Part shown: in pieces, positions 1 through 16,634 of the stretch
Layout: each line of letters opens with the position of its first letter
How positions within the stretch are numbered: position 1 is the stretch's first letter
Assembly: GCA_964006375.1 (NCBI GenBank)
Contig: OZ023262.1
Location: 93,321,654 to 93,385,653 of the forward strand
Source: Tillus elongatus
Taxonomy: Eukaryota > Arthropoda > Insecta > Coleoptera > Cleridae
Direction of reading: 5' to 3'
DNA: 64,000 nt
The notes under the pieces: model-generated
The model's input: only the letters and a program-made list of their open reading frames with translations
Told to the model about the DNA's origin: nothing
Database searches by the model: none
Made by a program: the position numbers and the translations under genes

Positions 1-267
1 CAATCCACATCATTGAATGCTTTTTCAAAGTTTTAAAAGCAATAAACACAAGTCATTTTTGTCAATCCTCTCTTTTCGTATTGTTTTGGGTAGCTAACAA
101 CACTGTTTCTCTAGCTCCTCAGCAGAAAAAGTCCGACCTGATCCTTATCCAGACATTTTTTAATTTTCTTAAATTGAGGCAGGAAACTAACATTTACAGT
201 TGATTTACGGGACGCATCACGTTTCTCTTTAACTATGTGAAAACTGGAACCTGTAATGAGCACTAAT
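1..267. other. left edge, no gene recognised
   Basis: AT-rich sequence with no convincing coding, RNA or repeat signature. The short minus-strand open frame here has no recognisable motif. It runs into the left arm of the fold-back element that follows. Confidence 0.4.
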
Positions 268-1022
268 AAGTACACTTGGAGAAAACCAAAATCAACACAA
301 CACATATTTCAGAGACCTTACGATCGTTTCGTTGACCATGTCAACATCTTCAGTGGAAGAAAAATTCTAAAATGAAAACTACTAACTACCGTGTATTTAT
401 ATCCCGTCTACTTAAACGAACTAGACCAAAGTAAAATTGTCGTCGAAGACCGATCGTTTGTTTATTGTGTAGTGAAACTACGAGGTCGAAGACCTGCTTT
501 AATGTTGTGGTCGACAAATTTATGAGCCCTTATCTAATATAAGGATAATAGGTTTAAAGGAACGGTACCGAGTTATTTAAGGAATCTGCACGTTCCCTTC
601 CGATCTAGAAATTTACTATGTGGATATTGGATTTAGCTTACAAGCACATCTGACGCGTCAAACATCACCTCCACACATCTTTTTTAAATAGAAAACCAAA
701 CCATTCCTTAAATAACTCGGTACCGTTTCTTTAAACCTATTATCCTTATATTAGATAAGGGCTCATAAATTTGTCGAACAGAAGATTAAAGCAGGTCTTC
801 GACCTCGTAGTTTCACTACACAATAAACAAACGATCGTTTTTCGACGACAATTTTACTTCGGACTAGTTCGTTTAACTAGACGCGATATAAATAGACGGT
901 AGTTAGTAGTTTTAATTTTAGAATTTTTCTTCATCTGAAGATGTTGACATGGTCAACGAAACGATCGTAAGGTCTCTGAAATATTTGTTGTGGTGATTTG
1001 AGTTTTCTCCAAGTGTACTTAT
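268..1022. mobile_element. fold-back (long palindromic) element, copy A
   Basis: A large imperfect inverted repeat with its centre near 644. Segment 318-353 is the reverse complement of 935-971, and 540-586 is the reverse complement of 701-748, so the arms are roughly 300 bases with about 110 bases of less paired sequence between. The outer ends carry CACTTGGAGAAAA and its complement TTTTCTCCAAGTG. No open frame inside encodes a recognisable transposase, so it is probably non-autonomous. A second diverged copy lies at 2120-2880 and a short deletion copy at 15440-15595. Confidence 0.7.
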
Positions 1023-2119
1023 TGTTTATCTTTAACATTCAACATCTTGTAGTATTTAATTTTCGTAAACATACGAATACGCCAAATGTGACGTTGATGC
1101 TCTTTTCAACTTCAGAGAAATATAACGGCTAAGTTTGTAGTTATTTTACTTCGCTGCATTTTACCACGTAAATAAATTTAAGCAACTTTATTATCTTACC
1201 ATGTTTTGTCTTGAATAATTGACGACTACGCCACTGTTTTACTTGGTTCTACATTGAGCAAATGCAATCAACAAACTCGCGAAAATATAACACCACTTTT
1301 ACTGGTTCGAGAAGCGCTCGTTGGCAAACAGTTATCTTCCCCAAAATGCGCGTGCCGGGCTTCTTAACTGCTACATTTGTGGAAGTGCTAATGAAATTTA
1401 TCTTATGTTTTCAACCTTTACATACAAATTGGTTTATTGTAGGCTTCATTAAATGTAATGTACTGTAAAATAAGAATTTTGCGAATGCCCTAGGTCAATT
1501 TAACGGTGAAGGGTACACATTGGGCTCAGCATCGTAAACTACAAATTATCCATCCTGAAACTTGAAGAAGGGGTCGACCAGAATTAAATATGCAACCACT
1601 TATAAAAAACTATTTATTCTCGGCATGTCTTTACAATACAAAATGGAATGTTATATGTTACATCTTTTTAAAACTATAATGCTTGTACATATGTAATAAT
1701 AATAATAATTATTATTAGCATTATGGTCACATTTCTTAAATTTTGAATTATATTTAACTAAACAATTAATTCCGTAAAATCTAATCCTTATAATCTATTA
1801 TGGCTTAGACTAGGGTTAACATATTGCCGGAGAACAAAGATTAATACTAAATCTTAGCAGTTAAAGAAAAATTAGAATACTATACTAAACTGAATAATAT
1901 TCGAAGAAGAAAATTAAAATGAAAAACCAAATCATTTTTACAGAGTTCTAGCGAACAGTGTCACCATATTTTTCTAGGGTTACTCAGGAACATGATGTAC
2001 TTAACCTACTTTAAAACTTATTAAATCAAAAGCAAATTTTTATGACAGCAGGAAAAATTTTTAATGGCGAGAAAAAGAAAAAACTATTAGAAATAATTTT
2101 TGTTGTGTTATAGTGAATT
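1023..2119. other. gene-free AT-rich spacer
   Basis: No gene seen. It contains a short TAATAATAAT/ATTATTATTA inverted run near 1695-1720. The 68-residue plus-strand frame at 1262-1468 has no motif or splice context that supports it. Confidence 0.35.
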
Positions 2120-2880
2120 TTGTCACTATGTGAAAACTGGAACCTGTGATGAGATCACATCAACACATCATTTTTAAAAACCTTACGATCGTTTCACTAA
2201 ACACGTTAGCATCATCAGTGGACGACAAAATTATAAACTAAATTAGCAGCTACAATATTTATAGGATACCTAGATAGACGAACTAAACCGAAGGTAGAAT
2301 TGTAGTCGGAGACTCATCGTTTGTCTATATTGAACGGATGAGGTTGACGAACTACTTTAATCTCCTAGTTGGCAAATCTATGAGCTTTTATCTAATTTAA
2401 AGGATAATCTTCTTAAAATGAAAGGTGCTGCGTTATTTAAGGAAGCTTACGTTCTTTCTTGATCTATAAATTCACTATCTGAATACTGAAGCCTGTGATG
2501 AGCAGCGACAAGCACATCTGGCGACAAACCAATTACTACAGGAAATCTTTTTTTAAAGCAAAAACGACCGATCGAGAAAGAACGTGAGCGTCCTTAAATA
2601 ACGCAGCACCTTTTACTTAAGGCCCATTATACTCTAAACTAGATAAAAGCTCATAAATTTGTCAACTAGGAGATTAAAGTAGTTCGTCAACCTCGTCCGT
2701 TAAATATACATACAATAGACAAACGATGGGTATCCGACTACAATTCTACCTTCGGTTTACTTCGTCTATCTAAGTATCATATACACAGCTGTTGATTTAG
2801 GTTAGAATTTTTTCATTCTCTGGTGATGCTAACGTGGTTAGTGAAACAATCGTAAGGTCTTTAAATAAGTAAAAATAAAA
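2120..2880. mobile_element. fold-back element, copy B
   Basis: Same family as 268-1022 but clearly diverged. The left arm (about 2170-2460) pairs with the right arm (about 2590-2860): the left CCTTACGATCGTTTCAC appears on the right as GTGAAACAATCGTAAGG, and the left GGTGCTGCGTTATTTAAGGA as TCCTTAAATAACGCAGCACC. The loop is centred near 2525. No coding capacity was recognised. Confidence 0.65.
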
Positions 2881-2889
2881 AAAATAGAA

Positions 2890-3087
2890 AACCGACTTCA
2901 TTAAGGATAACTCAAAAACTACTGGTCAGACCTTGATCAAATTTGTATGGGACCACATGAAAAGCACCAGCTTCAAAATAAACAAATAATCATCAAAGTC
3001 GGTTCACCTAGAAAAAAGTTCTGAGGTAACACACATAAAAAAAGTACAGTCGAATTGAGAACCTTTTCCTTTTTTTTGAAGTCGGTT
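2890..3087. mobile_element. 198-bp element with 10-bp terminal inverted repeats
   Basis: Begins AACCGACTTC (2890-2899) and ends GAAGTCGGTT (3078-3087), a perfect 10-bp inverted repeat. The interior is AT-rich and non-coding. The same AACCGACTTC end recurs near 63705, and GAAGTCGGTT again at about 3190. Similar sequences are dispersed in many arthropod genomes; I do not assign a superfamily. Confidence 0.55.
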
Positions 3088-3240
3088 AAAAAGATGTGTT
3101 GTGGTAATTTGGGTTCTCCAAGTGTACTTTTCAATTTTGGCCAAATATCTTCAAATAAACGCGATCTAGTGCCCCTGGAACCCAAATTCGAAGTCGGTTT
3201 CAGACTGTATATATTTATATATACATACATACACACACAC

Positions 3241-3373
<133 letters not shown>

Positions 3374-3616
3374 CGTCTGTCACATCGATAAATCAAAAAA
3401 TAATTGGCCGATTTTGTTAAAACTTGGCGAGTACCTTACTTTCGCAAGTAACTTGGATAAGTTCGTCAAATAGGATAAACTGCTCCGTTCAAATAGATTA
3501 GACAATGCTTTGTTTTAATTAGTCGAATTCCCTCGATCCGTGCCAGTTCTGAGCTGACCTTTAATGTATCGAATTTAGCCCACGAAATTATAATACGTGT
3601 TTGTAAGAAAAGAAAT
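3374..3616 (+). mobile_element. TCE body module, truncated
   Basis: Starts with the TCE body signature (GATAAATCAAAAAATAATTGG, here read as GATAA...TTGG, then GCCGATTTTG and GGATAAGTTCGTCA). It loses similarity after about 3480 and runs into the short element at 3617. Confidence 0.5.
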
Positions 3617-4106
3617 TCGCGACGCAGCAAGTGCCTTATGGTGGAAAATTTTTATTAAATGCCTTAAATTTAAATAGCTCAATTTGCTATTAACCTGTGA
3701 GGTTTGTTGGCCAGGAGAACCTTTTTGAGTTAATCCTCGAAAAATTTTTGTACATTTAAAAAAATAAAGCTATTTGTATGAAATATTGTATTTTTCTTCA
3801 ATTTTAATTCCAATCGAGGTCAGTTTAGCAGACATTACTTTTAGTGTTTCCTTGGAGACATTTTTTGTGAAATGTTGGTAATTAATAATAAAATCAACCT
3901 GTTTTTTTTTCGGAAACATTTTAGTAACTTTTTGTACTTTTTCAAACAATAAAGTTATTTTGGTAAAATATGGTACAGTGTTTATACTATATAGATTATA
4001 CTGATAACCAATGATGGACCTATTTCATTAAAGAAACACATATTTGTCATTAAAAACTGTTTTATGACAATTGACTACTATAACACATTTGCTCGGTCCA
4101 GATTTA
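3617..4106. mobile_element. TCE-derived element with 3' module at both ends
   Basis: Left end GACGCAGCAAGTGCC (from 3621) and right end GACTACTATAACACATTT...GGTCC (to 4106) are inverted copies of the TCE 3' module. The interior matches 8504-8814, 10609-10915 and 60072-60383 (AGCTCAATTTGCTATTAACC near the left end; AACAATAAAGTTATTTT and TTATACTGGTAACC types near the right). This copy is longer and more diverged than the others. No coding capacity. Confidence 0.6.
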
Positions 4107-4162
4107 TTTATTAACTGTTTAAATATTTTATATATAAATGGCTCAAATTAAATAGCAGATTC

Positions 4163-4480
4163 TGGACGCAGGAAGTACGTTATGGTAGAGAATTTTCATC
4201 AAAATATTTTTGATGAAAAATATGTGTTCTTCTAAATAAAAGGTACTAAATTTGCTAGGTAGTGTAACCTTTAGAGTAGAAAAGACAATATTTTATTATT
4301 AAAAACTTTATTCTTTAAAAAGTACAAAAATGTTTCGAAAATAAAATTAAAGTTCTCGTGAAAAAAAAACTTGTCGTATTTTCTTAACCAAGGAAAGTTT
4401 TCAAGCAATTTAGACAAAAACTACACATACCAAGATATAACTATTCATATAAAGCCTTTGGGCAAATTGTAACGAGTAGT
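4163..4480 (-). mobile_element. TCE fragment, 3' end
   Basis: Begins GGACGCAGGAAGTACGTTAT at 4163 (3' module read on the minus strand) and continues with internal sequence such as AAGTACAAAAATGTTTCG. No 5' module of its own is joined to it. Confidence 0.55.
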
Positions 4481-4505
4481 GGTGAGCCGCGTATACACCT
4501 TTTTT

Positions 4506-6770
<2,265 letters not shown>

Positions 6771-7254
6771 AGTAATTTGATTGAAGATAGGAAAATACAC
6801 AATATATATTTGTTTAGTAAACGAGATAAACATAAACATTTTAACCTGAGAATTATCTTAAGCAGTAATAAAAGCTCAGATGTCTGCTTGGTTTGTTTTG
6901 TGCGTCTAATCCATTATATACGACGCTACAATATTTTACAACATAAATTCACAACAACTAAACTTTGTTTACTGAAAGCTCTGTTCAAATCACAGAATCA
7001 ACTATTTTCGCTACATACTGTCACCTTCAAAAGAGTGGTAAATCAGAAGTCAATTAATTTTTATACTATAGCCATAGCTTTTAATTCAGAAAGTAGTAAT
7101 ACCAAAAGAAATTTGTATTTTTAGAAAACAGGACAGCTAACAGGACATATGATATTTTATAACACTGCTTGTAAAACAACAATGTGAGTAAAACCCAATC
7201 GTAAATTAAAATACAAAATGCATTTACAATTTAGAATAAAGAACATTTATAATT
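6771..7254. other. gene-free spacer
   Basis: A 115-residue plus-strand frame (6777-7124) is present, but it shows no motif, no codon bias distinct from the surroundings and no splice signals. I treat it as chance. Confidence 0.35.
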
Positions 7255-7320
7255 GTCAACCGTCATTGTCTCTCACTTCGCTAAAATATGTGCAGAAAAT
7301 TCACTTCAAATAGACCCTTT
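7255..7320 (+). mobile_element. short TCE interior fragment
   Basis: CAACCGTCATTGTCTCTCAC...GAAAATTCACTTCAAATAGACCC matches the interior of the long TCE form (compare 8138-8202). It is cut by the next TCE, which starts directly after its T run. Confidence 0.5.
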
Positions 7321-7321
7321 T

Positions 7322-8818
<1,497 letters not shown>

Positions 8819-8878
8819 TTTTTTGATGTTTTGGCAGTAGCTTATTTATAGACTCTATGTTTAAATAGTGTATTATTC

Positions 8879-9013
8879 TTAGCACATTTTTGTAGAACAA
8901 ATTTGCTTATAAAAATATTGCGACTTTCGATTTTTGCAAAAATTCTTCAAGGGATGCAAGCTAAGATCCCCAGAGTTTATATTCGTGGTCAGCTTCATAT
9001 TTTATATATTTAT
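8879..9013 (+). mobile_element. TCE 5' module carrying the hAT-like insertion
   Basis: Diverged 5' module (TTAGCACATTTTTGTAGAAC..., CAAAAATTCTTCAAGGG, GATCCCCAGAGTTTATATTC). Its natural continuation, a (TA)n tract, now lies on the far side of the 5.5-kb transposon at 14562-14639. Confidence 0.65.
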
Positions 9014-9021
9014 ACGTACAT
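9014..9021. repeat. 8-bp target-site duplication, left
   Basis: ACGTACAT, repeated exactly at 14550-14557 next to the other end of the hAT-like element. Its central TA fits the nnnTAnnn pattern described for Buster-type hAT elements. Confidence 0.8.
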
Positions 9022-9576
9022 TAGGGTGGGCGGAATTTTTTTTTGTTGAAATGTTATTCGCGTAGAAAAAATTGCAGGTCGGTAACTTAAAATTTCACTC
9101 GGCCCCAGGAACCCCAAACACCCAATAAAAAAATTTGAGATGATATTTTCCTTAGTATGAAAAGTGTGACTATTATTACCCTAAATGTACAGAAAAAATT
9201 GCAATTCGATAACTTAAAATAATACCGGGCCCCAGGAGCCCCAAAATACTCGATTTTTATTTTCTTTTTAAAAAAATATTTTGTCATCTTAGATACGCAC
9301 ACAAAAAACCACCGTATTAAAACTATTTTTTCACCGGGCCCCAACCGACAAAACATTTTTATAATAATTTAATGGACTAAAGCAAAAATTCAAACTACGC
9401 GGGACTGGAAAATGTGACGTAAGCACGCATCCGCTACTGATTTCAACAAAGATGAAGGTCACTGACTCATAGTCGTCAATGATACAGTATGCTTCTAAAC
9501 GTCGTGTCGTTGCGAATGTTATGATAAGTTGTTCCAAGCGTTTAAATTGTATTGAGTTTTTATTGTATTTGCGTTT

Positions 9577-10919
<1,343 letters not shown>

Positions 10920-12054
10920 TTTTATAATAGTGAATTACAGTTATTTAAAATGCAAAAAAAAACGAATTAAGACCAAGGCAGATAGTAGCTGTTCCACGTT
11001 TGGTTGTGCTAAAGATACCATACATGAAACTGTCGTTCAGTTACCAACTTATGAAGATGCAATCAAATGCTACCAAAGTATTCGCCTTGAGTTAAAAGGA
11101 GACGGTAGCAAGGAACCTTCTTCGGCAAGTGTTTCGGATAAAGTCGCGTTTAAAGCGGAACAGGCTTGGACTCCTGCGTCACTCCCGTTCCTATCTCGTC
11201 AAAGAATTGTCAAACTTATATTGAGTTTTAATGAAAAATACCAAAATCTAATAAAGCCATTAAAAAGTAGAAAATCACAGAGTTTGCTTGATAAAATGAA
11301 AGCATTTAAAAATAGTTGTGATAGATTGTTTAATAGATCTTCGTGTAAGTGTTGCAAAGTGTGGCTGTGAAAAATCACGTAGGATTTCTGAAATTGAATG
11401 GCCATTTATAAATGATCAGAGAAATGAAAGAATTATGGTAATAGCTGGTGTAGATAAACTTGTTACAAAACGGCTTGAAAAACGTATGCAAAGAAAGGCC
11501 AAAGAACTCGAAAGGTCCAATGCCACTAGCGTGCCCATGTTTAGTACTAGTGGAGCCAGCTGTTTTGAGAATTCACCAGTTAAATTGGAGAAAAGTCACA
11601 TTTCATCAGAAGGTAGTAGCGATGAAAAATTCCAGTACCCTCTTTATAAAAAAAAATGTTGGATACTTCAACAAAAAACCAAAGGAGCACATTTTTACCT
11701 AATATGGCGAAGGCAGCTGATTTAACTTGAGCATCTAATAAAACTGTTGCGAAAATTGCTAATGTAGTTTTACAAGATTTTTATTTGATTTCGGAAATAA
11801 ATACAGCAAAAGTGATTGACAAAAATAAAATACGTCGGAACTACATAAAAACCGAAAAGGTCTTCTAGAATCTGAAGCCGCAAATAAGAAAATATTACAG
11901 GGTTTGTACTTTGATGGCAGTAAAGATAAAACTATTCATCAGATAGAGGGTCGTGATATTCAGCATCAGGATCAAAAATATCATATTTCTATAATAAAAT
12001 AATCTGGCAGTATTTACTTTGGCCATTTATTCTTGCAGCCTTCTGTCCATTCTG

Positions 12055-12680
12055 GTGGGTTCCGGGACGCTGTGGCGTAGCGGGGAATGAGGTAACGAAT
12101 AATCTCGCAAGGCTTGGTTCACGGCGGCCGTTCTGTGGCCCGTAGCCTGCGATAGGCATAAGTGGGAAGAAGGTCTCTGTCGCCTTAGGTGGACTGAGGG
12201 AGCTATGAAGATGCACTGGGGGTCGTTTGGTGGCTGTAGGCAGGCGAGGGACTTCGTGGAGGGACCGGACAGAGATAGAGCTGTCTGGCTACTCGGCATG
12301 AGTGGACCTACGCTTCGCCGTATCTTTGGGGTGCTGACAGGCCACTGCGCCCTTAGAAGACACCTCAAATTGATAGGCGTAGAGAGGGATCCAATTTGCC
12401 AGGCATGCGGCGAGGATAAAGAAATGTCTTACCGCTACCTGTGTAAATGCGAGGCTCTTGAGTGTCTTCAAGTAGAATTGTTCGGTTCTAGGACTCTGCA
12501 GAGGAATCAGGTAAGTACCGTCGAATTGCAGACCGTCAAGGCCCTCATTTCGAGGTCGAGGCGGTTTGGCGACGGAATCGAGGAAGAGTAGAGCATGGTT
12601 GCTGGGTTGCTGGGGTTGGCAAAAAGGGCCCCTTTTTGGTCTACTTGCTTGGCGTTAGCCTCCCCACCACTGCTAATACT
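12055..12680 (+). mobile_element. 5'-truncated LINE fragment (RNase H end and C terminus)
   Basis: Begins inside RNase H (WVPGRCGVAGNEV, the His-loop and last Asp region) and continues as a frame at 12205-12591: GVLTGHCALRRHL followed by a C..C...C knuckle (CQACGEDKEMSYRYLCKCEAL). It ends with a GC-rich 3' region and CCACCACTGCTAATA. Target duplications CTGTCCATTCTG (12043-12054) and CTGTCCGTTCTG (12681-12692) differ at one base. It is the same family as the minus-strand copy at 16635-17845. Confidence 0.8.
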
Positions 12681-12723
12681 CTGTCCGTTCTGATGTTATA
12701 AAAAATAATCTTCTTGAGTATTT

Positions 12724-13024
12724 TTTCATTCCTGAACGTCACAAGGTCTGGGATAGATATAATTAAGGTACTTAATGAGAAGCTTCATCCAGACAGCAAA
12801 ATTTATTGATGGGGTGCCCTACGCGTTTCGGCTATACAATAGCCATCATCAAGGCTGGAGTCTTCATCTATTGCAGCCTTGGCAACCTGTGTATAGTTTG
12901 AATCTAATTTTTTGAAGACTTAGAAAATTTGCCCCTGATGATGGCTATTGTATAGCCGAAACGCGTAGGGCACCCCATCAATAAATTTTGCTGTCTGGAT
13001 GAAGCTTCTCATTAAGTACCTTAA
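12724..13024. mobile_element. Penelope-like palindromic remnant
   Basis: A 301-bp insertion with 13-bp target duplications TTCTTGAGTATTT (12711-12723 and 13025-13037). Arms 12760-12850 and 12936-13026 are perfect inverted repeats of about 90 bases, with about 85 bases between. Each arm carries a hammerhead-like motif; the right arm has the better core (see 12931-12971). Penelope-like elements are known to carry minimal hammerhead ribozymes in their terminal repeats, so I assign it there. No reverse transcriptase or GIY-YIG frame is present. Confidence 0.6.
12931..12971 (+). ncRNA. candidate minimal hammerhead ribozyme
   Basis: Core CTGATGA (12935-12941) and GAAA (12958-12961). Helix II is GGCTA/TAGCC (12943-12947 with 12953-12957). 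Helix III is two pairs, AC with GT, around a 2-base loop. The cleavage triplet is GTA, and helix I is GCCC/GGGC (12931-12934 with 12968-12971). One unpaired T (12942) lies between core and helix II, which may weaken folding. The mirror copy in the left arm has TTGATGA in place of CTGATGA, so its core is damaged. Activity is not shown by sequence alone. Confidence 0.55.
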
Positions 13025-14559
13025 TTCTTGAGTATTTAACTAAGAAAGAAATAAACTCTAAACATTTACTAGTTATCGGATGTGACGCTACCAACGTTAA
13101 TACCGGATGGAAAAGAGGTGCGATCAACCTAATGGAAATCAGTATTGACAAACCTGTTCAATGTAGTATTTTCCTGCTCCAGACTAATGCGCTACCTTTA
13201 CGGCATTTATTAAAAACTATAGATGGACACACAAAGGGACCATACACTTATTCGGGACCTATTGGTTCACGTCTACAAGACTGTGAGAAGCTACCAATTG
13301 TATCTTTTAAAAGAATAAATTGTGAAGTAAGCACGGATCAGCAGTACATATTTCAAATCTGTTGTGCAATTCGCACACGGAAAATGTTCTGATCAATTGA
13401 CCAAGAAATTTCCCAGAAAAATGGCCCATGCTCGATGGCTAACAATGGCCAACAGATTTTTAAGATCTTATATAGTTGCCTTAAATCCATCAGAAAATTT
13501 ACAGATTTTAACAACATAAATTTTAAAAGTATATCCTCCAACTTGGTTACAAGTTAAAACTGAGCCACTATTAATACACGGGGCACTACATTTTTGGAAG
13601 GCCATAAAAGCTTCAAGAGGGTTTCCACATGAAATAAAACAAATAGTGGACAAAGTTTTTAAAAATAACGGGTACTTCACACATCCCGAAAATATTCTGG
13701 TATTGATGTTAGTGGACTCACGTAAAATTAGTAGAGAACTAGCTGTTCGGGGGATTCAGAATGCTAGGAAAAGAGTAACAAATGTAATAGTAACAATCCT
13801 AGTATAAATTTTGATGCAGATGATTATACAAAGTTAATAGACTGGCAATCCTGTACCAAAACCGAGCCACCCATGACAATCGAATATAGTGATAGTGATT
13901 TGCAAAATATTATAAAAGAAAAAAATATACCGGACTAAAGTTTCCCTGTCATACACAATCTGTTGAGCGCTGTATAAAACTCGTTACTGAGGCTTTACAA
14001 AAGGTATGTGGTGAAATATCAAGAGATGGGTATATAAGAGCCAAACTAAAAGCTAGAGCACACCTGCCAATATTTGACAATAAGGGTCAATACTTTAAAA
14101 AACAAAAAAGAAATTGTAACTGAAGCATATTATTAATTAGGGGGGCGGGCGGTTGGAGCTATAGGTGCAGATACCCCCCCCCCCTGGTGAGGTCTAGGTA
14201 AATCTGTAATTTTGTGTATTTTTTACCATACAGAAATATCAAATATAGCGAAAGACTGCACAGAAAAATTAAAATATACCTAGTTTTTTATCCTTACGGG
14301 GCCGTGTTAAATATTTTCCAAATTGCTTAAAATTTTTAGGAGATATCACTAACACTATTAAAAATCGAAAAATTACTAGGGTGATTTTTTTATACATAAA
14401 AAAATCTAACTTTTAGAGACCCTGGGGCTCGGTGAAAAATTAGGGTAGGGACCTGATTGTTTTAAGTTTAATTTCTATGCTGGGTACACAACTTTTTCAA
14501 ACTAAGGCAATTTAATTATAAAAAAAATCGTCCATTTCGGCCCACCCTAACGTACATAC

Positions 14560-14561
<2 letters not shown>

Positions 14562-14639
<78 letters not shown>
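14562..14639. repeat. (TA)n tract beyond the hAT-like element
   Basis: 78 bases of TA. With 8879-9021 it reconstitutes a TCE 5' module plus core once the transposon and one copy of its duplication are removed. Confidence 0.95.
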
Positions 14640-14643
<4 letters not shown>

Positions 14644-15439
14644 GTGTGCTAAAAGTTGGTAGGAACTCCCCTATTTTAAGTGGAAACCAATATTTTCACG
14701 TTAATTGATTGGCCTTCTAATTGTGCGTTCGTACAACACTAGCTATTTACGTATCTATTGCAGTTTTCCAGATGTGTCGTTTTTTGTAAAAAAAATTCTT
14801 GCCTTAGTAGTTTACTAACAAATTTGTATCTCGAAACGATTTTATACAAGGGAGCCAAATTTGTAAAGCAACTAGCCAGCAGCTCAGGCTAATTCCTGAT
14901 GTTCCATCGATAATCCCATTTTGTACCATGTGAGCGCAGGCGATTTGCAAATGTCGCATTCAAAAATTGTCAAATACTCAATCTTTCAAACGACACGTAC
15001 TATTTTTTCCACAATTGGAACGAAAATTGATTTTTTTGGTGAGTTACCTAAGCATTCCGTATACCTAACTTCAACCTCTACTGAGTTATTCATAAAAATC
15101 AGTAAATTACGAGATATCTCTTAAGATATTTCTTCAAATATGACCTGGAAACGAAAGGTAAGTGTAAAAATTCCACACGACAAATTATTTACAAATTCTT
15201 TAGAGTAATAAATCCTCGCAAAATGTTTACCCAACTGGGAGAGTCAGCCGGGTGTAATTTTTGCATTCTTATAAATGAAGAAGAATGTAGCTGATGACGG
15301 TGTAAAATAGTTTGTATTGCAGAGTATGACAATCTCAATTCCATGCACGCCGCTCGTACTCAGGCTTAAGGATGTGTTTGAAATTATCGCAGAATGGTAA
15401 CTTGATAAACTTATTTGTCAGTTGGTAGTTTAATTCTCG
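14640..15439. other. gene-free spacer
   Basis: No recognisable TCE body follows the tract at 14639. The 67-residue frame at 14921-15124 has no supporting feature. Nothing else was recognised. Confidence 0.35.
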
Positions 15440-15595
15440 TAATGTGTCCTGTTATCACCACAACACATATTTAAAAGACCTAACGATCCTTTCGCTAACC
15501 ACGTTAGGTCTTTAAAAGATGTGTTGTGGTGATTGGGTTTCTCCAAGTGTGCTTTCACGTGCTCATCACAGGTTACAACCTTCACTTAGTAATAC
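15440..15595. mobile_element. fold-back element, short deletion copy C
   Basis: TCACCACAACACAT (about 15456) faces ATGTGTTGTGGTGA (about 15521), and AAAGACCTAACG faces CGTTAGGTCTTT: a tight hairpin with a loop of about 20 bases. The outer TTTCTCCAAGTGTGC and CTCATCACAGG match the ends of copies A and B, so this is an internally deleted member. Confidence 0.65.
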
Positions 15596-15661
15596 ACTAA
15601 CACAGTTTCGTCACTGGAATCATCACTATCCGCGAGAAATAAACAACACCGCTATTATAGG

Positions 15662-16560
15662 ATATATGCAGATGATTTGGTGGTGGTTGTAAGCGGAGTA
15701 AATAAGGCTGACATAGAGGATAATATCAACTGGTCAGTGGAAAGGGTGAAAAACGGGATCGAAAAAAGTGATCTGCAACTCGCGCCTCACAAAACTGAAT
15801 GTATAGTGCTAGTGGGAGTAACCGTCAAGGTGGGGAATGCAGAAATTCAGTCGCAGATAAGCCTGAACAACCACAGCATACAATTAGGACATAACATGAA
15901 CATGGGTGTGCACACATAGAAAGAGTAGGAGCAAAAGCAGACATGATGGCTGTAAAGCTATTGCGTCTGATGCCAAATATCTGTGGACCAAAACCAGGGA
16001 GAAGAAGAGTGCAGAGTGGTGTTGTACACTGAATCATAGTGTATGATGCACCAGAATGGAAGGCCGTGTTATCAAATACAAGATATAAAAAAAGGTTAAG
16101 GGTGCACAAGAAGGTATCCATCAGAATAGCAAGTGCATATAGAACAGTGGCAATGGAAGCAATACAGGTGATTGCCGGAACGATCCTCATACACTTATTG
16201 GCAAGATAGGTAACTTATAAAATACACGAAGATGGAAGAGAAGAAAAAAAAAGCAAAAACCGAAACAATGCTGGAGTGGCAGCGAGAATGAAAAGAGAAA
16301 ATTTCAACATCCCAGTGGATATGGAGGCTCATTTCACACATGCAGACATAGATATCGAGACAGCATGGGGAGGTGGGTTATTATTTTACCCAATTTTTGT
16401 CAGGTCATGGGCGTTTAAAATCTTACCTCAGTAACATGAAAATAGTCGACAAAGAGGACTGCAGGTATTGTGGTGATAGATACGCCAGAACACAGAACCT
16501 TTGAGTGCGCAAATTGTCGCAAATAAGAGAACAAATGTATAAAGGGATTATCAGAGATTA
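15662..16560 (+). pseudogene. R1-clade ORF2 remnant (RT and C-terminal zinc region)
   Basis: YADDLVVVVSG at 15662-15694 is the RT catalytic box; QLAPHKTECIVLVG follows about 35 residues later. After a frame change: RLMPNICGPKPGRRR, APEWKAVLSNTRYKKRL and IASAYRTVAMEAIQVIAG, all typical of the R1-clade RT tail. Then come FTQFLSGHGRLKSYLS-type residues and a C-Y-C knuckle (DCRYCGD). Multiple stops and frameshifts; no activity is expected. N-terminal endonuclease and most of the RT are missing. Confidence 0.75.
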
Positions 16561-16634
16561 AACAGCAGATAATGTGGTGGAGCATATGCTGGAAAGTGAA
16601 AGGGCGTGGAATACTGTTGAGATAGGGATCGTAG

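Larger units (their letters stand above)
10950..14120 (+). pseudogene. broken transposase-like gene of the hAT-like element
   Basis: Probable start ATG at 10950. Pieces: 10980-11367 (VVQLPTYEDAIKCYQSIRLE, then SSCKCCK); 11340-11725 after a frameshift (CEKSRRISEIEWPFINDQRN); 11890-12042 (GLYFDGSKDKT, YFGHLF); then, skipping two insertions, 13028-13380 (VIGCDATNVNTGWKRG, QTNALPLRHL). After another frameshift come ENLQIL...PPTWLQVKTEP and a final CHTQSVER-like segment near 13950. The order D...[H]NELPLRHL-like...E recalls the RNase-H-fold plan of hAT transposases. I recall similar unnamed arthropod proteins, but I cannot name the family. Several stops and frameshifts make it dead. Confidence 0.6.

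Noticed and set aside
6777..7124. 115-residue frame between TCEs
   Set aside because: No motif, no splice sites, low complexity; length is expected by chance in AT-poor-stop patches.
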